From an uncultured Bacteroidales bacterium (GTDB lineage Bacteria > Bacteroidota > Bacteroidia > Bacteroidales > UBA932), in contig CAMJJO010000045.1 of NCBI GenBank assembly GCA_946406095.1, positions 1-11,680 on the forward strand: a stretch of DNA of 11,680 nt, read 5' to 3'. The notes beneath the pieces were generated by a model. The model worked only from the letters and a program-made list of their open reading frames with translations, was not told the DNA's origin and made no database searches. This document shows, piece after piece, positions 6,419 through 11,680 of this stretch. Position 1 is the stretch's first letter, and every line of letters starts with the position of its first letter. A program made the translations under genes and the position numbers.

Positions 6419-7810
6419 ATGGAAGAACTCAACGCAATCATAGGAAAGATCTCCGGCTTCATATGGGGATGGCCGATGATAATCCTGCTGCTGGGGACTC
6501 ATCTCTACATGACGGTGCGGCTGCGTTTCCCTCAGCTGAGGATAGGCACCGCCATCCGCCTTTCGTTCACCAAGGACCAGGGAGCCAGCGGCGACGTGTC
6601 GGCGTTCGGGGCACTGGCCACCGCACTCGCCGCCACCATCGGCACCGGCAACATCGTGGGCGTTGCCACTGCAGTCACCCTCGGCGGGCCCGGCGCAGTG
6701 CTATGGTGCTGGATTACGGGTGTGTTCGGGATGTCTACCAAATACGGTGAGTCTCTGCTGGCAGTCAAATACCGCGTCCGCACTCACGACGGGCGGATGC
6801 TGGGCGGACCGATGTTCGCTCTCGAGCGCGGGCTTCACGCCAAGTGGCTGGCCGTATTGTTCGCGGTATTCACGGCGCTCGCCGCCTTCGGCATCGGCAA
6901 TACAGTCCAGGCAAACTCCATATCGCTTCTTCTGAACGAGAGTTTCGGCCTGTCCAAATGGCTCGTAGGAGCCGTTCTGGCAGGGCTGATACTGCTGGTC
7001 ATCATCTTCGGAGTGAAAGGCATTGCAAGGGTCTGCTCCGCCCTGGTTCCGTTCATGGCAGTGCTTTATGTGCTTGGGTGTCTGGTGCTACTTGGCCTCA
7101 ACTGGCATTATCTGGGGGAATCTTTGCAGTTGATCGCCTCCAGCGCTTTCTCCGCAAAGGCTGCCGGAGGAGGATTCGTGGGCTCGACAGTTATGCTTGC
7201 CTGCCGTTTCGGTATTGCACGCGGGCTGTTCTCGAATGAATCAGGCCTCGGTTCCGAGCCCATAGTTGCCGCAGCCGCAAAGACACGCAATCCTGTTCGT
7301 CAGGCTCTGGTTTCATCTACCGGCACATTCTGGGATACAGTTGTCGTTTGTGCGCTGACAGGTCTGGTGCTTGTGAGCAGCGTGATTGCACATCCCGATA
7401 TCGACAGCACGCACGGTGCCGCTCTCACCCACGCGGCCTTTTCCAAACTGCCCGTAATCGGGCCTATGATACTTTCTGTAGGCATAGTCACCTTCGCCTT
7501 TTCCACCATCCTGGGATGGTCGTATTATGGCGAACGCGCTATCGAGTATCTTGCCGGAAAGAATGTCAGACGTGCCAAGAGGATGGTCGGAATCTACAGG
7601 CTTCTCTGGGTAGCAGCGGTCTTTGCAGGATCGGTAATCAGCCTTTCGCTGGTATGGAACCTCGCGGAGGTCGCCAACGCTGTCATGGCAGTTCCCAACC
7701 TGCTCGCAGTGTTGCTGCTGAGCGGAGTGATAGTCTGGGAAACCAGGAAATACCTTTGGTCCGGGCACCTGGATGAATCCGACCCGGAAGAGCCTCCTAT
7801 TCTGGAATAA
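6419..7810 (+). CDS. AGCS-family sodium/amino-acid symporter
   Basis: The protein is a 463-residue inner-membrane carrier of the alanine/glycine:cation symporter family, which takes up small amino acids with Na+ (or H+). Family signatures are clear: ATIGTGNIVGVATA (72-85), GGPG (89-92), GGPMFALE (129-136), ARGLFSNESGLGSEP (267-281) and GWSYYGERAIEYL (366-378). About ten to eleven hydrophobic helices span the protein, ending in an acidic tail. The ATG at 6419 directly follows an in-frame TAA, so it is the earliest possible start, and the N-terminus matches family members. The 49-base gap after the esterase gene holds TACTTTTA (6402-6409), a five-of-six match to the -7 consensus, but no clear -33 box or terminator. 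Co-transcription with the esterase is therefore possible. Substrate cannot be assigned beyond alanine, glycine or similar amino acids. Confidence 0.93.
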   Translation: MEELNAIIGKISGFIWGWPMIILLLGTHLYMTVRLRFPQLRIGTAIRLSFTKDQGASGDVSAFGALATALAATIGTGNIVGVATAVTLGGPGAVLWCWITGVFGMSTKYGESLLAVKYRVRTHDGRMLGGPMFALERGLHAKWLAVLFAVFTALAAFGIGNTVQANSISLLLNESFGLSKWLVGAVLAGLILLVIIFGVKGIARVCSALVPFMAVLYVLGCLVLLGLNWHYLGESLQLIASSAFSAKAAGGGFVGSTVMLACRFGIARGLFSNESGLGSEPIVAAAAKTRNPVRQALVSSTGTFWDTVVVCALTGLVLVSSVIAHPDIDSTHGAALTHAAFSKLPVIGPMILSVGIVTFAFSTILGWSYYGERAIEYLAGKNVRRAKRMVGIYRLLWVAAVFAGSVISLSLVWNLAEVANAVMAVPNLLAVLLLSGVIVWETRKYLWSGHLDESDPEEPPILE

Positions 7811-8489
7811 GCAAGCCTTCTGCCAGCATCTTGGCAAGGGCGTTGCCGCGGTGGGAGATGGCATTTTTGGCGTCTTCGTCTACTTCAGCAAGGGTACGGT
7901 CGGGATAGGCATCGGGGATGAACACAGGGTCGTATCCGAAGCCGCCGCAGCCTGCACGCTCGAAAGCTATGCGACCTTCGCAGCATCCTTCGAACGTTAT
8001 AACCTCCCTCGCAGCGGGCAAAGCGCCCTGTTCCGCGTTGCTTCGCAACCCTGTACGGGAAAATGCTCCACAGGGCGATTGCCCGTCTGCCGGGAGCATT
8101 AATGCAGCAACGCATACGAAGCGCGCGCGGCGGTCGGTAACGCCCTGCATTTCGTGAAGGAGGCGGTCAATATTCGATGCGAAGTTATGATCCTCGCCGG
8201 AGCCGTCGAGCGAGGCATAGCGGGCGGAATAGATGCCGGGGGCACCGCCCAGGGCATCCACCACCAGGCCGCTGTCATCCGCAAAGCAGGGCATGCCGGT
8301 AAGGTTCCAGAGATTCTGCACTTTGATGATTGCATTTTCCTCGAAAGTGGAGCCGGTCTCCTCCACCTCGACCTGCTCTTTCGTAAGACCAAGGTCGTAG
8401 GGAGATATCACCTCGATGCCGTGGGGACCGAGGATTTCGCGTGCCTCGCGGAGTTTTCCGGCATTGCCGGTGGCGAAAATCAGTTTCAT
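7797..8489 (-). CDS. rdgB: RdgB/HAM1 non-canonical purine NTP pyrophosphatase with an in-frame insertion
   Basis: RdgB hydrolyses dITP, ITP and XTP to the monophosphates and pyrophosphate, keeping deaminated purines out of nucleic acids. Conserved motifs are present: FATGNAGKLREA (5-16), TGSTFEENAIIKV (45-57), ADDSGLVVDALGGAPGIYSARYA (70-92), GGFGYDPVF (182-190) and AISHRGNALAKM (210-221). The length is 230 residues against a usual 190-205. The excess lies between FVCVAALML (124-132) and ITFEGCCEGRI (164-174), roughly residues 135-160, and coincides with a palindromic DNA element. All catalytic motifs lie outside the insertion, so activity may be kept; the insert should fall in a surface loop, which is inference. 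The start overlaps the stop of the S41 protease gene (ATGA). The TAG stop lies inside the last codons of agcS, a 14-base convergent overlap. Confidence 0.94.
   Translation of the reverse strand: MKLIFATGNAGKLREAREILGPHGIEVISPYDLGLTKEQVEVEETGSTFEENAIIKVQNLWNLTGMPCFADDSGLVVDALGGAPGIYSARYASLDGSGEDHNFASNIDRLLHEMQGVTDRRARFVCVAALMLPADGQSPCGAFSRTGLRSNAEQGALPAAREVITFEGCCEGRIAFERAGCGGFGYDPVFIPDAYPDRTLAEVDEDAKNAISHRGNALAKMLAEGLLIPE
8004..8100. repeat. Nested palindromic element inserted in frame within rdgB
   Basis: Three inverted repeats are packed here. The longest pairs 8011-8030 with 8071-8090, 20-base arms with a few mismatches and a one-base bulge; its core cgccctg/cagggcg (8024-8030/8071-8077) is perfect. 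It may extend by ctccc/gggag (8004-8008/8092-8096). A second, perfect 8-base pair is aatgctcc (8062-8069) with ggagcatt (8093-8100), competing with the first. A short hairpin gttgc-ttc-gcaac lies at 8037-8049. The segment matches the extra residues 133-162 of RdgB and carries no stop in that frame. Mobile palindromic coding inserts of this kind are known in Rickettsia (RPE). Whether this one is a dispersed repeat cannot be told from one copy; no second copy was noticed in the window. Confidence 0.6.
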
Positions 8490-10090
8490 ATCAATGGACT
8501 GTCAAGGGCCGTGCGGAGGGCGTCGTCGTAGCGGAGATCCACCTCGACACCACCTTCCTGGAACCAATAACGGATAGCTATCTCCCTCTCGATAAACGGA
8601 ATGATTTCATCCTTTTTCAGCCGCAGGAAAGCCTCCTTATCCATCTCCAGGGCCTTCTCCATCGCATCCAGCTGCTCCTTCATGGAATCCGCCAGCTGAT
8701 CCTTCTCCAGCTGCTTCTTCATAGCATCGAAGTTTGCCCTTGCAGAAGAACGGTAGTCGAACTCCTTGCCCTTGGCGAACTCCACGAACCCATCGAAATC
8801 CTCGAAATGGAAATCCTTGGCTGCGGGGATGCTTTCGTGGGTCTTGACGAACTCGAGCGCATACTGCTCCACCACTCCGTTAACCACCAGCGAATACACG
8901 AGGCGGCTGTAATCCTTGCCCTCTATCTTCACATCCGGAGTGATGCCGCCGCCGTCTTTGACTATGCGGCCGTGAGCCGTCTTGAACTCGTGTGTGAGGG
9001 AATCCGGGATATGCCCCACACTGCCGTCTTCGTTGCGATGTGCATAATCGATTGCCTGAACGCAGCGGCCGGAAGGAGTATAGTATTTGGCGGTCGTGAC
9101 TTTCAGCTGGCCATTGTAGGGAAGCGGGCGTATGCTTTGCACTAGACCTTTGCCGAAGGTGCGCGTGCCCATTATCGTGGCGCGGTCCAGATCCTGCAGG
9201 GCGCCGGAAACGATCTCGGATGCGGATGCGGAACCGGAATCCACCATCACTATGAGGGGAATTTCCAGGTCCACCGGATCCTGGCTGGTCTTGAACTGCT
9301 GCTCGCCTACCAGGCTGTTACCTTTGGAAGAAACCACCAGGGAGCCCTTCGGCACGAATGCGGAAACGATGTTCACCGCCTCGTTCATCAGGCCGCCTCC
9401 GTTGCCGCGGAGATCCACCACAAGCTTGTTCATACCCTGCTTCCTGAGATCCTTCACGCGTCCGCGGAAATCTGCCCCAAGCCCTTCGGTAAAGCCACCG
9501 ATGCGGATGTATCCGGTTTTGGTGCCGTCCAGCAGACCGGCATATTCTATGTCGGGGATGTGGATGCGCTCGCGGGTGATGGTAATATCCTTAATCTCGC
9601 CGGTGCGTACCTTGCGCACATGGAAGGTGACCTGGGTACCGGGTTTTCCTTTCATCTTCTCGCTGCTCTCGGCGGCAGTCAGGCCTATGGTCGAGAGTCC
9701 GTCGATGGCCAGTATGGCATCTCCGCACTGGAGTCCTCCCCTGACAGCCGGAGAGTTGGCATAAGGCTCGTTGATTAGCACTGGGTCCTCTTTCTTGGGC
9801 TTGTAGATGATCGCACCTATGCCGCCGTAGGTCTTGCCTATCATCATTTCGAAGTTCTCATTCTCCTCTTCCGGCACGTAGATGGTATAGGGGTCGAGGG
9901 TCTCTAGCATGGCGTTGATGCCCGCAACGGTCATATCGCTGACGGGGAGGCTGTCCACGTAGCTGCGGTTGAGTTCCTGCAGGATGGCGGTATGAACCTC
10001 GACCGCCTGGCCGAGTTTGAAAAGCTTGGACTGGGCGCCGGCGCACAGGCAGGCCGACAGGGCCAGGATGGCTATAATAATCTTCTTCAT
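8486..10090 (-). CDS. S41 family C-terminal processing peptidase (Prc/CtpA-like) with PDZ domain
   Basis: This envelope protease of 534 residues trims or degrades proteins from the C-terminus. The N-terminus is a signal peptide. Cleavage after Ala19 (CAGA-Q) by signal peptidase I is likely, but L11-S12-A13-C14 also fits a lipobox, so a lipoprotein is possible. A PDZ domain covers about residues 80-165, with the GGIGA stretch at 89-93 and SPAVRGGLQCGD at 113-124. The peptidase core follows: DLRGNGGG (226-233), nucleophile Ser289 within SGSASASEI (285-293) and general base Lys314 in GTRTFGKG. The 25-residue Ser-Lys spacing is that of E. coli Prc. Residues 390-534 form a charged, helix-rich extension, probably coiled-coil around 450-500. 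Its gene lies 12 bases after the trhP-like gene and overlaps the rdgB start by ATGA, so all three are likely co-expressed. Confidence 0.93.
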   Translation of the reverse strand: MKKIIIAILALSACLCAGAQSKLFKLGQAVEVHTAILQELNRSYVDSLPVSDMTVAGINAMLETLDPYTIYVPEEENENFEMMIGKTYGGIGAIIYKPKKEDPVLINEPYANSPAVRGGLQCGDAILAIDGLSTIGLTAAESSEKMKGKPGTQVTFHVRKVRTGEIKDITITRERIHIPDIEYAGLLDGTKTGYIRIGGFTEGLGADFRGRVKDLRKQGMNKLVVDLRGNGGGLMNEAVNIVSAFVPKGSLVVSSKGNSLVGEQQFKTSQDPVDLEIPLIVMVDSGSASASEIVSGALQDLDRATIMGTRTFGKGLVQSIRPLPYNGQLKVTTAKYYTPSGRCVQAIDYAHRNEDGSVGHIPDSLTHEFKTAHGRIVKDGGGITPDVKIEGKDYSRLVYSLVVNGVVEQYALEFVKTHESIPAAKDFHFEDFDGFVEFAKGKEFDYRSSARANFDAMKKQLEKDQLADSMKEQLDAMEKALEMDKEAFLRLKKDEIIPFIEREIAIRYWFQEGGVEVDLRYDDALRTALDSPLI

Positions 10091-10102
10091 AATCGTGCGT
10101 TT

Positions 10103-11356
10103 CTACTGCATAATCCGTTCCACTTCTTCCCAAAGATATACCTTGTCGCCTCGGCGGAGTTTTTCCGGACTCTTGATGGAGCAGCGGCAGCCTTTAGGGG
10201 CCTCTCCGACGGGCTCGAACTCCACCCGGATGTCCTCGGCCTTGAACTCCACCACTCCGGTGGTAGTTCCGATTGCCATAAGGTCCGCTCCCGCGGGGAT
10301 GGGGGCGCTTTCCACCAGCACCTCCGCTACTCCGATGCGGTCGAACCAGTTGGTCACCTTTCCGGCGTAGACCTTGCGCCTGGTGGCCTGGGAGCCGTAA
10401 ACATCGCTCCACTGCCCGAGACGCGCGCCCTGATAGTACCCGTCCCAGAATCCGCGGTTGAAGACTTCCGCAAGACGGTCCTTCAGCTCCGCAGCCTTTT
10501 CGGGGGTATAGCTCCCATCGCAGACTGCATCCGCCGCCTCACGGTAGCACTGGGCCGTGCGCTTGACATACTCGGCGCTACGGGCGCGGCCTTCTATCTT
10601 GAACACCTTCACCCCGGCGTCGATTATCTTGTCCATGAACTCGATGGTGCAGAGGTCCTTCGGCGACATTATGTATTTATTGTCAATGTTGAGCTCGTTG
10701 CCGGTTTCAAGGTCGGTAACGCCATAACCGCGGCGGCAGATCTGGATGCACTCTCCCCTGTTGGCGGACTGCCCGGCGGTGTGAAGGCTGAGGTAGCATT
10801 TGCCGGATATGGCCATGCAGAGGGCTCCGTGGGCGAACATCTCTATGCGCACCAGCTCTCCGGACGGGCCTTTGATCTGCTCGCGGACTATGCCGTCGTA
10901 GATTGTGCGCACCTGGTCCAGATTGAGTTCGCGGGCCAGCACCACCACATCGGCGAACTGCGCATAGAACCTGACGGCCTCCAGGTTGGAGATGCTGAGC
11001 TGGGTGGAGATGTGCACTTCCAGGCCTATCTCCCGGCAATAGCTGATGGCCGCGATATCCGAGGCGATGATCGCGCTCACGCCGGCCTCCTTCGCCTTGT
11101 CGAGGGCCTCACGCATCGAGGGAAGGTCCTCCGGATAGAGGCAGATGTTAAGGGTAAGATAGCTTTTAACTCCGGCCTCACGGCATATGCGAGTTACTTC
11201 TTTCAGGTCCTCCGGCTTGAAGTTATTGGCGGAGTGCGCCCTCATATTGAGGTTGCCAACCCCGAAATACACGGAATCCGCTCCCCCTTCTATCGCCGCC
11301 CTCAGGCACTCGAAATTGCCCGCCGGCGCCATTATTTCCAGTTCTTTTCTGTTCAT
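10103..11356 (-). CDS. trhP: U32 family protein, TrhP-type tRNA wobble-uridine (ho5U34) hydroxylation factor
   Basis: TrhP (YegQ) is needed, with prephenate-derived chemistry, for 5-hydroxyuridine at tRNA position 34; the family was earlier labelled peptidase U32. This protein has 417 residues, against 453 in E. coli TrhP. It shows the N-terminal barrel start APAGNFECLRAAIEGGADSV (10-29 region) and the family signature EMFAHGALCMAISGKCYLS (172-190). The four conserved cysteines are Cys180, Cys187, Cys203 and Cys207, expected to bind a cluster or metal. SPKDL (231-235), KIEGRARSAEYVKRTAQ (253-269) and NRGFWDGYY (300-308) align with E. coli TrhP along their whole order. It is clearly shorter than RlhA, the 23S rRNA U32 paralogue. 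Its ATG abuts the TAG of the upstream outer-membrane gene, and the S41 protease gene follows after 12 bases. TrhP rather than another U32 subfamily is a confident but not certain choice. Confidence 0.82.
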   Translation of the reverse strand: MNRKELEIMAPAGNFECLRAAIEGGADSVYFGVGNLNMRAHSANNFKPEDLKEVTRICREAGVKSYLTLNICLYPEDLPSMREALDKAKEAGVSAIIASDIAAISYCREIGLEVHISTQLSISNLEAVRFYAQFADVVVLARELNLDQVRTIYDGIVREQIKGPSGELVRIEMFAHGALCMAISGKCYLSLHTAGQSANRGECIQICRRGYGVTDLETGNELNIDNKYIMSPKDLCTIEFMDKIIDAGVKVFKIEGRARSAEYVKRTAQCYREAADAVCDGSYTPEKAAELKDRLAEVFNRGFWDGYYQGARLGQWSDVYGSQATRRKVYAGKVTNWFDRIGVAEVLVESAPIPAGADLMAIGTTTGVVEFKAEDIRVEFEPVGEAPKGCRCSIKSPEKLRRGDKVYLWEEVERIMQ

Positions 11357-11680
11357 CTAAAACGAATATCCCATTTTAATACCCAATCTCATATAACTGC
11401 CCGATACCTCTCCGAAGAGAGATGTCCACATAGATTCTGCACCTTGTTGCGAACGGCGGATTCTTAATCCAAGGTCGGCCCCAAGATAAATCTCCTGATC
11501 GATGATATCATACCCGGCAGCCATCCCGGCATAAGGCGAGAGCATCCTATTTATGAAGGAGCAACGCACATTGGCGTATATCGGGAGATAGAATGGTCTT
11601 CCATTACCGTTTACGCTGTCTATGTTTACAGTCGGTGAAATACCTGCTCCGCAGAAAAAATGCCTGTTGAAATGATATCC
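11357..11680 (-). CDS. Outer-membrane beta-barrel protein, C-terminal part, cut by window edge
   Basis: The frame is open from the right edge to a TAG at 11359-11357, giving 107 residues and the stop. A GTG at 11569 could be read as a start, but the frame continues upstream to 11680 with barrel-like sequence (GYHFNRHFFCGAGI), so this is the C-terminus of a longer protein. Alternating strands run through the fragment: FYLPIYANVRCSF, SPYAGMAAGYDI, EIYLGADLGLRI, SYMRLGIKMGYSF. The last residue is Phe, the usual outer-membrane insertion signal. It resembles small 8-stranded porin-like barrels common in Bacteroidales. Codon use is more AT-rich than its neighbours, with AGA, AGG and ATA codons. The stop abuts the trhP-like start (TAG then ATG), so the two may share a transcript. 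Specific function unknown. Confidence 0.72.
   Translation of the reverse strand, partial: GYHFNRHFFCGAGISPTVNIDSVNGNGRPFYLPIYANVRCSFINRMLSPYAGMAAGYDIIDQEIYLGADLGLRIRRSQQGAESMWTSLFGEVSGSYMRLGIKMGYSF

Noticed and set aside
8004..8100. The rdgB inverted repeats as a transcription terminator or attenuator
   Set aside because: The repeats are inside the coding frame, are not followed by a T-run on either strand, and coincide with extra protein residues, which fits an insertion better.
9992..11467. 491-codon open frame on the plus strand
   Set aside because: It runs antisense across three junctions of the trhP-like operon and has no recognisable motif.
11357..11569. A complete 70-residue gene starting at GTG 11569
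   Set aside because: The frame stays open to 11680 with continuing barrel-strand sequence, so this is the end of a larger gene.

Overview
The window reads as a chromosomal segment of an anaerobic member of the Bacteroidota, most likely Bacteroidales and possibly an uncultured gut or rumen lineage. The grounds are modest. Starts lack strong Shine-Dalgarno sequences, and the divergent intergenic region holds TAnnTTTG-like promoter elements. The right edge holds a C-terminal outer-membrane barrel fragment ending in Phe, and the gene families fit. Genes are GC-rich and packed almost without gaps. No rRNA, tRNA, CRISPR array, insertion sequence or phage gene was seen, and no stretch over 100 bases lacks a gene.

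Left block (1-4571, minus strand): one tight operon transcribed right to left. The order is hypB, a 943-residue iron-sulfur flavoprotein, hypA, a 96-residue membrane protein, and a multi-pass membrane protein cut by the left edge. HypB and HypA are the GTPase and zinc metallochaperone that deliver nickel to enzymes. Here they flank a GltD-like oxidoreductase and are followed by two unrecognised membrane proteins, with no hydrogenase or hypCDEF in view. This is the best candidate for an undescribed functional unit in the window.

Middle block (4642-7810, plus strand): a secreted esterase-like protein made of two tandem alpha/beta-hydrolase domains, then an AGCS-family sodium/amino-acid symporter. 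A 70-base divergent region separates this block from hypB and carries candidate promoters in both directions.

Right block (7797-11680, minus strand): transcribed right to left as an outer-membrane barrel protein (cut by the right edge), a TrhP-type U32 protein for tRNA wobble-uridine hydroxylation, an S41 C-terminal processing protease, and an RdgB/HAM1 nucleotide pyrophosphatase. The junctions are direct abutment, a 12-base gap and an ATGA overlap, so they are probably co-transcribed. The ends of agcS and rdgB overlap convergently by 14 bases.

The most unusual sequence feature is inside rdgB. About 90 bases of nested inverted repeats (8004-8100) keep the frame open and add about 25 residues to the protein, resembling the in-frame palindromic elements known from Rickettsia.
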